From Metapseudomonas resinovorans DSM 21078 (GTDB lineage: Bacteria; Pseudomonadota; Gammaproteobacteria; Pseudomonadales; Pseudomonadaceae): 64,000 nt of DNA. The notes under the pieces were generated by a model. It was not told the DNA's origin and made no database searches. It saw only the letters and a list, made by a program, of their open reading frames with translations. Shown one piece after another: positions 44,960 through 51,980 of this stretch (positions are counted from its first letter, which is position 1; the number at the start of each line of letters is the position of its first letter). Where the stretch lies: contig NZ_AUIE01000005.1 of the NCBI RefSeq assembly GCF_000423545.1, positions 186,001 to 250,000 on the forward strand. Reading direction: 5' to 3'. Made by a program: the position numbers and the translations under genes.

Positions 44960-44985
44960 CTGCCGATGACAGGAGTCGACGGCAG
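44960..44985 (+). promoter_or_regulatory. Leader hairpin upstream of the small exported-protein gene
   Basis: CTGCCGATGAC, loop AGGA, GTCGACGGCAG: an 11-bp stem with two central mismatches, 42 bases upstream of the start codon at 45027. It could be an operator or an mRNA leader structure. No T-run follows, so it is not a terminator. Confidence 0.4.
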
Positions 44986-45026
44986 GCCCTGGGGCAACCC
45001 ACCTGTGAACTTTGGAGATAAAAAGA

Positions 45027-45476
45027 ATGAAAAGCTTCAAACAACTGGCTCTGGCCGCTGCTGTACTTGCTGCTCCGTTCATGGCCCAGGCCGACCTCAA
45101 GGCCATGGATGATTCCGCGCTGTCCGGTGTGACCGGTCAGGACGGCATCAGCATCTCCGGTAGCTTCAACGGCAGCATCGGCAGCATTGTCTACTCCGAC
45201 TCCGAGACTGTCGGCAGCACCACCACCACCGGTTCGCTACGCCTGGAAACCGTGTCCTTCACCGGCTTCGACATCCTCGACAGCGACCCGCTGAAGATCG
45301 ACGTCATTGACGGCGGCGCCAGCGGCGACAAGCTGCAGATCAGCCTGCCGTCCATCACGGGTCAGCTCGAAGTCGGTGCCATCCGTGTCGGCGACTCCAG
45401 CGCCGCCAGCATCGGCTCCCTGGCCGTCAACAACATGAACATGTCCGGCTCCACCATCAAGGTCTGGGGTCACTGA
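45027..45476 (+). CDS. Small exported beta-rich protein with double-glycine-like motif (DUF6160/FilA-like)
   Basis: The 149-residue precursor has a Sec signal peptide (MKSFKQLALAAAVLAAPFMA, cleavage after AQA) followed by DLKAMDDSALSGVTGQDG. Residues 27-38 fit the double-glycine leader pattern (hydrophobic at -12, -7 and -4, G at -2), except that -1 is Gln. The remainder is Gly/Ser/Thr/Asp-rich with alternating hydrophobics and no Cys, as in beta-solenoid or amyloid-like subunits; ASIGSLAVNNM echoes GSIGSIVYSDS. I recall DUF6160 for such proteins. GGAG is 8 bases before the ATG. It heads the operon and is followed by a hairpin that may favour its own mRNA, as expected for a major subunit. Confidence 0.85.
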   Translation: MKSFKQLALAAAVLAAPFMAQADLKAMDDSALSGVTGQDGISISGSFNGSIGSIVYSDSETVGSTTTTGSLRLETVSFTGFDILDSDPLKIDVIDGGASGDKLQISLPSITGQLEVGAIRVGDSSAASIGSLAVNNMNMSGSTIKVWGH

Positions 45477-45492
45477 TAGCGTTCAGCCGGTA

Positions 45493-45516
45493 ATCCGGAG
45501 AGCCTCGCCGGCCTGG
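45493..45516 (+). terminator. Intercistronic hairpin after the subunit gene (partial terminator or mRNA stabiliser)
   Basis: CCTCGCCGG, loop CCTGGT, CCGGCGGGG: a 9-bp stem with one G-T pair, followed by ACTTTCCCC. It lies in the 86-bp gap between subunit and peptidase genes. Such hairpins often cut expression of downstream genes relative to an abundant subunit. Confidence 0.5.
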
Positions 45517-45562
45517 TCCGGCGGGGACTTTCCCCGAGAGAAGTCGAGTAGTCGGAACGGCA

Positions 45563-46324
45563 ATGATCGAAATCCTGGTTGGCAGTTTGCTCGGTCTGTT
45601 TGGCTTCACCCAGTCGGTGGACACCAAGCCGCAACCACAAGGTTCGGTGAACATCAGTCAACCGCTGTCGCCCAACGGCCCCTACCGCGAGACGGCAGTG
45701 GTGGAGCCGATGAGCCAGTTGCAGTTCCGCAACGTCATCCGCCAGGCCTACGACTACAGCTGCGGTTCCGCCGCGCTGACCAGCCTGCTGGACTATTACC
45801 TGGGCCGGAACCTGGAAGAACGCCAGGTGATGGAAGGCCTGCTGCGCTACGGCGAAGCCGACAAGATCGTCGAGCGTCGTGGCTTTTCACTGCTGGACAT
45901 GAAGCGCTTCGTCAGCGCCCTGGGCTACAAGAGTGGCGGCTTCCGTGCCGAGTTCGCCGACCTCGACGACCTGGAGCATCCGGCCATCGTTCCCATCCAC
46001 TACGGTGGCTTCAAGCATTTCGTGGTGGTGCGCGACGTCTACAACGACCACGTGTTCGTCGCTGACCCCGCACTCGGCAACATCAGCTTCACCCGTGCCC
46101 GTTTCGAGGAAATCTGGGACCAGAACGTCCTCTTCGTGATCTTCCCCTCGGGCAATGAACCACAGAACGCCATGGCCCTCACCGAGCGTGACCTGCGCCT
46201 GGTGGACGACCGCATCGTCAGCCTGTTGGCGTTCCAGGAATTTCCGCAGATCACCAAGTTCACCCAGAACGAAATCGACGAACTGGGTTCGGGGGGCGAT
46301 ATCCGCTACATCCGCCGCAAGTGA
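45563..46324 (+). CDS. C39-family cysteine peptidase, exported, stand-alone
   Basis: The 253-residue protein has a hydrophobic N terminus (MIEILVGSLLGLFGFTQS) and one peptidase C39 domain with the complete set: oxyanion Gln61 and nucleophile Cys67 in RQAYDYSCGSAALTSLLDYYLG, His152 in FKHFVVVRDVY, and Asp168 in HVFVADPALGN. Normal C39 domains are fused to ABC exporters and cut bacteriocin leaders after Gly-Gly. This one has no transporter, like FapD of the Pseudomonas amyloid system. It comes right after a small exported protein carrying a double-glycine-like motif, its likely substrate. The binding site GGAACGGCA-ATG is weak, which suggests low translation. The C-terminal 50 residues are not part of the fold. 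Confidence 0.9.
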   Translation: MIEILVGSLLGLFGFTQSVDTKPQPQGSVNISQPLSPNGPYRETAVVEPMSQLQFRNVIRQAYDYSCGSAALTSLLDYYLGRNLEERQVMEGLLRYGEADKIVERRGFSLLDMKRFVSALGYKSGGFRAEFADLDDLEHPAIVPIHYGGFKHFVVVRDVYNDHVFVADPALGNISFTRARFEEIWDQNVLFVIFPSGNEPQNAMALTERDLRLVDDRIVSLLAFQEFPQITKFTQNEIDELGSGGDIRYIRRK

Positions 46325-46361
46325 CACCCGCTCATAACAAGAAAGACCTGGGGATAGCACC

Positions 46362-47366
46362 ATGGGACCAAGGGAATACGCATGGCTGGCCATGCTGGTG
46401 CTCTGTACCAGTCTGCCGCTGCACGCCGAGGAATCCTCGGTGGACGATGCGCGTGATGCGCTGAGCAAGAAGGACGACGACGCCGACAGCGCCAAGGCGC
46501 TGGAGGAGGTCTTCCAGGCGTCCGAGAAGAGCTACACGCTGCTGAAGAAAGGCGAGCGCACGCTCACCTACGGTTTCGACTATTCGCTGGTGCGCGATGT
46601 CCGGGTCGAAACCTTCCGTACCGGCGCCAACGTCTACAGCGTGCTCAGCGAGAGTGAGGCCCAGCACACCTTCACCAACGCCTTCACCTTCGACTACGGG
46701 GTGTGGGACAACCTGACCTTCAGCGTGCGCCTGCCCTTCGTCGCCAAGTACGACACCGAGCGCGACCTGAACGTCTACAGCCTCGGCGACATCTCCGCGT
46801 CCCTGCGCTGGCAACCCTGGGCGGCGACGCGCGGCCGGCCGGTCAGCACGCTTTTCGCCACCCTCGGCCTGCCGACGGGCGAGAGCCCCTACGACATCAA
46901 CTCCGACAACGACCTGTCCACCGGCAATGGCTACTACAGCCTTGGCGTGGGCGCCAATATGTCCTACGTGATCGACCCGGTCGTGCTGTTCGGCTCGGTC
47001 GGGTACACCTACAACATGCCGGTGCACGACATCCACCAGATGCGCGGCGGGCGCATCCTGGAAGACGTGGAACCGGGCGACACCCTCAACTTCAGCATGG
47101 GCTTCGCCTATGCGCTGTCCTATGACGTGTCCCTGGCCACTTCCTACCAGATGGCCTACACGACAAAGCCGACCTACAAGTTCCAGACCGCCAACCTGGA
47201 GGGCACCGAACAGACCAGCTCGATCATGAACTTCTCCCTCGGCCTGCGAACGTCGCCGGACTACATCGTCAACGTCAACGCTGGCTTCGGCATGACCGAG
47301 GACTCACCGGACGTCCTCCTGGGGTTATCCGTTCCCCTCGACATCAAAGGCCTCAAGGCCCAGTAA
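46362..47366 (+). CDS. Outer-membrane beta-barrel protein with N-terminal coiled coil (FapF-like plan)
   Basis: The 334-residue precursor has a signal peptide (ending LHA before EESS), then a charged helix of about 45 residues (SVDDARDALSKKDDDADSAK, then ALEEVFQASEKSYTLLKKGE), and about 260 residues of alternating beta strands with aromatic girdles (LTYGFDYSLVRDVRVETF, FTFDYGVWDNLTFSVRLPF, SLATSYQMAYTT) that look like a 12-strand barrel related to phenol-degradation channel proteins. The coiled coil before a barrel is the layout of FapF, the amyloid-secretion pore. It is 37 bases after the peptidase gene. Pore function is inferred. Confidence 0.85.
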   Translation: MGPREYAWLAMLVLCTSLPLHAEESSVDDARDALSKKDDDADSAKALEEVFQASEKSYTLLKKGERTLTYGFDYSLVRDVRVETFRTGANVYSVLSESEAQHTFTNAFTFDYGVWDNLTFSVRLPFVAKYDTERDLNVYSLGDISASLRWQPWAATRGRPVSTLFATLGLPTGESPYDINSDNDLSTGNGYYSLGVGANMSYVIDPVVLFGSVGYTYNMPVHDIHQMRGGRILEDVEPGDTLNFSMGFAYALSYDVSLATSYQMAYTTKPTYKFQTANLEGTEQTSSIMNFSLGLRTSPDYIVNVNAGFGMTEDSPDVLLGLSVPLDIKGLKAQ

Positions 47367-47384
47367 CCGGCGAGAGCGCACCTC

Positions 47385-48977
47385 ATGAGCATGCATCTTT
47401 CGCCGCTTGCGCGGGCGATCGCCGGGGTCGGTCTGTGCTGGGCGGGCATCGCCCAGGCGCAACTGGCCAACGACCTGACCATCGGCAACCCCAAGGCGAT
47501 GGCCATGGCCAACGCCGTTACCGCCGATTCGTCCGGTATCGACGCCGTGCACTACAACCCGGCCGCCCTGACCAAGCTCAAGGGCCGCCAGACCACGGTG
47601 AAGTTCCTCACCGGGGTGATGGACATCCGCGCCAAGTTCGAAGCGCCCGAGGACTACGGCTTCCTCGGCTACGACGACGACCCGGTCGCCAACTCCAGCA
47701 GCCGCACCCTGACCCCGGCCATGTACCTGCCCGGCATGGGCGGCATGACCGAAGTGCCCGTGCTGTTCGCGCCGCTGGCGGGCTTGTCGATCAACCCACC
47801 GGGTTCCAAGTTCACCTTCGCCACCAACGTCTACGCGCCCATGGCCCTGGGCTACTCGCGGGATTCCGACAGCGATCCGGCGCGTTACCAGGGCCGAGAG
47901 GTGGCCTTGCAACGCATCACCTACTTCTCGCCTTCGGTGGGCTACCAGGTGAATGACGAACTGGCGGTCGGACTGTCCGTCGGTTTCTCCCATCAGGCGA
48001 TGGCCCTCAACCAGGACTTCCGCAACCCGGGCTTCCTTACCGGCCTGACCCGGCTGTTCAACGAGTTCCTCTGCCTGCCGGGAATGGGGGAGGTGGTGTC
48101 GGGGATCATCAACGTCTGTGGTGGCAAGATCGGGCCTTTCGATACCCTCGCCAACATGGACCTGGACCTGCAGCAGTCGCTGTCGCCCACCTGGAACATC
48201 GGCGTCCTCTGGGAGCCCACCGACTGGTTCGCCTGGGGGGCCACCTACCAGAGCGAGGCGCGCATGCACCTGCAGGGCAAGTACCGGGTCGACTACAGCA
48301 AGGACTGGCAAGGCTTCTGGTCCGGCATGCAGTCGTCGCTCTTCGGACAGGTACTGAGCCCGCTGTTCCCTTATGGCAACGTCGATGAGGAAATCGGCAA
48401 CGCGTCGCTGGACATGACCTACCCGGACAACTTCTCCACCGGGATCAAGCTCGTGCCCTTCGACCGCTGGCAGTTCAACCTCGACCTGAAGTGGAGCGGC
48501 TACAGCGACTGGAACGAGTTCGAGATCGAGTTCGACCGCGAGCTGGACCTGCTACGCATCGCCAAGAACTTCGGCGGCGGCAACGCCACCAGCCACAGCA
48601 TCATCCTCGACCGCGGCTACCGCGATACCTGGAGCTGGGCGCTCGGCGTGCAGTACCAGTGGACCGACAGGTTGGCCGTGCGCGCAGGCTACGAATGGCG
48701 CCCGTCGGCGATTCCCGACGACAAGGCGGATGTGCTCGCGCCCATCGGGGATGCCCATCTCTATGGCCTGGGCCTGGGGTACCGCTGGGACAAGGACACC
48801 AACATCGACATCGGCTTCAACTACTTCACCACCCAGCAAAGCACCAAAGCCAACACCAGTTGCAGCCTCAACTGCACCGGCATCGACAACCTGGTGTACA
48901 ACCCCTATGCCGGGCAGAACGTCGAGACGTCCGTAAAGGCATACATCCTGGCCCTGACCTACCAGACGACCTTCTGA
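47385..48977 (+). CDS. FadL/OmpP1-family outer-membrane protein
   Basis: The 530-residue protein has a signal peptide (to about IAQAQ) and the FadL start LANDLTIGNPKAMAMANAVTADSSGIDAVHYNPAALTKL, where the NPA motif lies in the hatch domain that closes the barrel. The rest shows long beta strands and a terminal aromatic (TYQTTF). A loop with two Cys (NTSCSLNCTG) is near the end. FadL relatives take hydrophobic molecules across the outer membrane. Here it is 18 bases after the coiled-coil barrel gene, and its stop overlaps the next start. Its job in this cluster is unclear; a share in export or anchoring is possible. Confidence 0.9.
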   Translation: MSMHLSPLARAIAGVGLCWAGIAQAQLANDLTIGNPKAMAMANAVTADSSGIDAVHYNPAALTKLKGRQTTVKFLTGVMDIRAKFEAPEDYGFLGYDDDPVANSSSRTLTPAMYLPGMGGMTEVPVLFAPLAGLSINPPGSKFTFATNVYAPMALGYSRDSDSDPARYQGREVALQRITYFSPSVGYQVNDELAVGLSVGFSHQAMALNQDFRNPGFLTGLTRLFNEFLCLPGMGEVVSGIINVCGGKIGPFDTLANMDLDLQQSLSPTWNIGVLWEPTDWFAWGATYQSEARMHLQGKYRVDYSKDWQGFWSGMQSSLFGQVLSPLFPYGNVDEEIGNASLDMTYPDNFSTGIKLVPFDRWQFNLDLKWSGYSDWNEFEIEFDRELDLLRIAKNFGGGNATSHSIILDRGYRDTWSWALGVQYQWTDRLAVRAGYEWRPSAIPDDKADVLAPIGDAHLYGLGLGYRWDKDTNIDIGFNYFTTQQSTKANTSCSLNCTGIDNLVYNPYAGQNVETSVKAYILALTYQTTF

Positions 48978-50134
48978 TGAAAGCGCCCATCCTGTTTCTC
49001 GCCCTGACCCTCATCGGTACCGCACAGGCCAGCAGCGGCCGCTACCTGACCTGGATCGATGACCAGGGCCGGGTGCACAACACCTTCGTCGACAGCCGCT
49101 ACAGCGACCAGCAGCGCCAGGCGGCCAAACGCATCGCCCAGAGTGATCAGGCGCGCCTCAAGGATGCCGATGGCACGGTCTGGCCCGGCAGTGCCAAGGC
49201 CGGCGAGAGCAAGCGGCGTTACTTCACCTGGGTGGATGCCAGCGGCAACCTGCAGAACAGCTTCTACGCAGCCGGGCAGGTGGAGGCGGGGGAACGCAAC
49301 TTCGTCCTGCCCAACGGCCAGCGTTCGGAGGAGTACGTCGATTCCGACGTGCTCGAAGGCCGCGGCTACTCCCGACCGGAACAGGGGCCGGCCTATTTCA
49401 CCTGGGTCGACGAACAGGGCCGCACCCACAACTCGCCGGTGCCGGCACGGGGCAGGGCGAGCGCGGATGACGAGGAACGGCCCGGCCCCATCGCCTACAC
49501 CGAAGCACGCGAAATGGCGTTCAAGCGCAAGGCCGCGTTGCTGCCGTCCCTCGACGGTCAACCCACCGCCGCCATGAAAGCCTTGCTGGAAGGCAGCGAA
49601 GAGCAGGGCGAAGCGCTGTACCAGAGCCTGGTGGACCGCTGCTGCGGCCAACTGCCGGATGACGCCTTCACCGAAGTCTCGGTCGAAGAGCCGCGCTACG
49701 AAGAATTGAACAATCTCTCGCCCAGCTTCGAGTTCCCCATGGGGCGCAGCTACTACAGCGGCCACAAGCTGCCGCGCTCACAGCACAGCTATGGCCTGCG
49801 CATCCGCAGTTTCGCCAACCGCCAGGTCGTTTATCCGTCCCTGCTGTTCCTCGACGAAGCCAAGCGCCCGACCCGTCTGGTGAGCGACGCCGTCTACCAG
49901 CTCCACGGCGAAACCTGGTACCGCTACGCCTTCATCGAAGGCACCGTGCAAGTGCGCGCCAACCAGGGTGAGCGTTACGTGCTGCTGCTCACCACCGAGG
50001 AGGACCGCAGTCTGCAGACCCTGGACAACAAACCCTTCAAACGCCCCCTGCAGGACCTCGCCTTGAGCGAGTCGGGCATGCAGGTACACGAACACAGCGA
50101 CCAGGGTTCGTTCGAGCTGGCCATCGTGAAGTAA
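48977..50134 (+). CDS. Exported protein with three WxDxxG repeats and a MalM-like C-terminal domain (FilE-like)
   Basis: The 385-residue precursor has a signal peptide (MKAPILFLALTLIGTAQA). Three DUF4124-like repeats follow: RYLTWIDDQGRVHNTF (22-37), RYFTWVDASGNLQNSF (81-96) and YFTWVDEQGRTHNSP (140-154). A helical bridge and a vicinal Cys pair (DRCCGQLPD, 222-223) lead to a C-terminal domain (SPSFEFPMGRSYYSGHKLPR, then IRSFANRQVVYPSLLFLDEA, GTVQVRANQGERYVLLLTT) that reminds me of MalM. I recall Acinetobacter FilE as similar. The start overlaps the FadL-like stop by one base. It is the last gene of the operon and is probably periplasmic or attached to the outer membrane. Function unknown. Confidence 0.85.
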   Translation: MKAPILFLALTLIGTAQASSGRYLTWIDDQGRVHNTFVDSRYSDQQRQAAKRIAQSDQARLKDADGTVWPGSAKAGESKRRYFTWVDASGNLQNSFYAAGQVEAGERNFVLPNGQRSEEYVDSDVLEGRGYSRPEQGPAYFTWVDEQGRTHNSPVPARGRASADDEERPGPIAYTEAREMAFKRKAALLPSLDGQPTAAMKALLEGSEEQGEALYQSLVDRCCGQLPDDAFTEVSVEEPRYEELNNLSPSFEFPMGRSYYSGHKLPRSQHSYGLRIRSFANRQVVYPSLLFLDEAKRPTRLVSDAVYQLHGETWYRYAFIEGTVQVRANQGERYVLLLTTEEDRSLQTLDNKPFKRPLQDLALSESGMQVHEHSDQGSFELAIVK

Positions 50135-50147
50135 GGACACGGACGGC

Positions 50148-50181
50148 CCCCTCTCCCTTTGGGAGAGGGCTGGGGTGAGGG
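50148..50181. repeat. Dispersed palindromic repeat, copy 2 (TCCC-TTGGGA type)
   Basis: CCCTCTCCCTTTGGGAGAGG followed by GCTGGGGTGAGGGC. The hairpin CTCCCTTTGGGAG and the trailing GGGGTGAGGG match the copy at 37786-37822. It lies just behind the last gene of the operon, where it could terminate transcription. Confidence 0.65.
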
Positions 50182-50202
50182 CGGGTGGGAAATGCCAGGT
50201 GC

Positions 50203-50247
50203 CAAGGCCGATCTTCGGCCTCCTTGGCGAATGAATTGGCCCCTACA
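50203..50247. repeat. Partial copy of the GGCGAATGAATT / GGCCCCTACA repeat
   Basis: CCAAGGCCGATCTTCGGCCT is followed by CCTTGGCGAATGAATTGGCCCCTACA. The second part is the reverse complement of the left arm of the full copy at 52229-52319 (one mismatch), with only a short stem before it. It lies between the operon and the methyltransferase gene. Confidence 0.5.
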
Positions 50248-50315
50248 AGGCCAGCCCTACGGCTTCACCCGCGCTATGCTGGCAGCCCCCAGCGACCCGA
50301 ACCGGATCTTCTGCC

Positions 50316-51065
50316 ATGTCCGAAACCAGCGCGCTCTTCACCCGCAATTCCGACGCCTACCGCGCCAATCGTCCCACCTACGATCCCACCCTGATTGCCT
50401 GGCTCAGCCAACAGGCGCCCGACCTGTCCCTGGCCTGGGACTGCGGTTGCGGCACCGGCCAGGCCACGCAGGGCCTTGCCCGGCACTTCCAGCGTGTGGT
50501 GGGAACCGATATCAGCGCATCGCAACTGACCAGGGCCGAGCCGGCAGCCAATATCGACTACCGCTGCGAGCCGGCCGAGCAGACGTCGCTGGCCGACGCC
50601 AGTGTGTCGCTGACCCTGGTGGCCCAGGCGCTGCACTGGTTCGACCTGGAGCGCTTCTATGCGGAAGTACGACGCGTCAGCAAACCGAGTGGGCTGCTGG
50701 CGGTGATCTCCTACAACCTCACGCAGATCACCCCCGAGGTGGATGCGCTGGTCAGCCACCTCTACCACGATATTCTCGGCAGCTACTGGGCCGAGGAGCG
50801 CAAGCATGTGGAGCAGGGCTACCGCACCCTGCCATTCCCCTTCGAACGCATCGAAGTCCCGCCGTTTACCCTGGATGCCGAGTGGGACCTGACGCGTCTG
50901 CTGGGCTACCTGGAAAGCTGGTCGGCCCTGGCGACCTACCAGGCCGCCCACGGCAGCAACCCCCTCGACCCCTTGCGGGAACGCTTCCAGCAGGCCTGGG
51001 GCGACCCGGCCAGCACCCGCCGGGTGAGCTGGCCGTTGGTGGTGAATCTGGGACGGGTGAACTGA
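50316..51065 (+). CDS. Class I SAM-dependent methyltransferase
   Basis: The 249-residue protein has the SAM-binding motif AWDCGCGTGQATQGLARHFQRVVGTDISASQL, then a UbiE/Methyltransf_11 type core (DASVSLTLVAQALHWFDLERFYAEVRRVSKPSGLLAVISYN, in parts). The WFDLERF element after the second motif occurs in a bacterial and fungal group related to trans-aconitate and similar methyltransferases. The substrate cannot be deduced. The gene is flanked by repeats upstream and is independent of the operon before it. Confidence 0.9.
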   Translation: MSETSALFTRNSDAYRANRPTYDPTLIAWLSQQAPDLSLAWDCGCGTGQATQGLARHFQRVVGTDISASQLTRAEPAANIDYRCEPAEQTSLADASVSLTLVAQALHWFDLERFYAEVRRVSKPSGLLAVISYNLTQITPEVDALVSHLYHDILGSYWAEERKHVEQGYRTLPFPFERIEVPPFTLDAEWDLTRLLGYLESWSALATYQAAHGSNPLDPLRERFQQAWGDPASTRRVSWPLVVNLGRVN

Positions 51066-51170
51066 AGAGATCGTTGAGGTGAGTTCATCAACGGTAGCAA
51101 CCCAAGAACGGAATATCGGTTTGGCGCTGCAAGACGTCGGCGGTGGCAAGCCGTTTGAGCAGGAGCACTC

Positions 51171-51881
51171 ATGCACCAGGTTTCACGATTTGCGGTAACC
51201 GCAGGACTGGACGCCGAACGCCAGTTGCTGGAGCGCATCCAGCAAGGCGCGCAGCAATGCGGGCTGCTGCTCTGGCGGCCGAATGCAGCAGCACTGGTGA
51301 TGCCGCAGCGGATGAGCCGGCTGGCCGGGTTCGCGGCTGCCGAGGCCGATTGCATGGCGCTCGGCTGGCCCGTCGCCCTGCGCGACAGCGGCGGCGAACC
51401 CGTGCCGCAATCGTCGGCGGTACTCAATGTGGCGCTGGCCTATGCCTTGCCACCGCGTGAGAGCGAGCTGACCCGCATCGAGAACGCCTACGTGCGCCTG
51501 TGCCAGCCCATGCTCGACTGGTTGTCCGGCATGGGCCTGGAAAGTGGGCTGGGCGAGGTGGACGGCGCTTTCTGCGACGGTCGTTACAACGTCACTGTCT
51601 CGGCACGCAAGCTGGTGGGTACCGCCCAGCGCTGGCGCCGTCGCCGCGACGACGGGCGCCATGTGGTCCTGGCCCACGCTGCAGTGCTGATGGAGAACCA
51701 GCGTGAGCCCATGGTCGAGGTGGTGAACGCTTTCTATCGTGGCTGCAATCTGGAAGACCGCGTTCGCGCCAGCAGCCACATCGCCCTCGAAGAATGCATA
51801 GGGCAGGTCTGGAGCCGGCTTGAGCCCTTGCGCGAGGGCTACCGCCGGACACTGGCCGAGGCCGGGCTGGCGCTGGAATGA
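51171..51881 (+). CDS. Lipoate-protein ligase / lipoyltransferase-like protein
   Basis: The 236-residue protein looks like a diverged BPL/LplA catalytic domain: ALRDSGGEPVPQSSAVLNVALAYAL matches the RRxxGGGxVxHxxGxLN strand of LplA, and GEVDGAFCDGRYNVTVSARKLVGTAQRWRRRRDDGRHVVLAHAAVL (in parts) matches the DGRxDIxxxGxKIxGxAQR segment with the conserved Lys (K of ARKLVG). Members attach lipoate or octanoate to carrier proteins, but several residues of the substrate loop differ, so activity is uncertain. It lies directly upstream of the prrF small RNA, on the same strand but with a separate promoter. Confidence 0.82.
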   Translation: MHQVSRFAVTAGLDAERQLLERIQQGAQQCGLLLWRPNAAALVMPQRMSRLAGFAAAEADCMALGWPVALRDSGGEPVPQSSAVLNVALAYALPPRESELTRIENAYVRLCQPMLDWLSGMGLESGLGEVDGAFCDGRYNVTVSARKLVGTAQRWRRRRDDGRHVVLAHAAVLMENQREPMVEVVNAFYRGCNLEDRVRASSHIALEECIGQVWSRLEPLREGYRRTLAEAGLALE

Positions 51882-51946
51882 GTGGGAGGGGAGAAGGGCC
51901 GCTGGTCAGTGAATAGCATTGATTCACATGTAGCAGTAAAAATCAC

Positions 51947-51974
51947 TTGACTGAAAAATGAGAATCATTATTAT
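51947..51974 (+). promoter_or_regulatory. prrF promoter with overlapping Fur box
   Basis: TTGACT (51947-51952) and TATTAT (51969-51974) with 16-bp spacing form the promoter. The Fur box AAAAATGAGAATCATTATT at 51954-51972 agrees with the 19-base consensus at 15 positions and fills the gap between the -35 and -10 elements, so Fur with iron should block polymerase. Confidence 0.88.
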
Positions 51975-51980
51975 TCCAAC

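Noticed and set aside
45563-46324. The C39 protein as part of a bacteriocin ABC exporter
   Set aside because: No membrane or ATPase domain is attached and none is encoded near; the protein ends 85 residues after the catalytic Asp.
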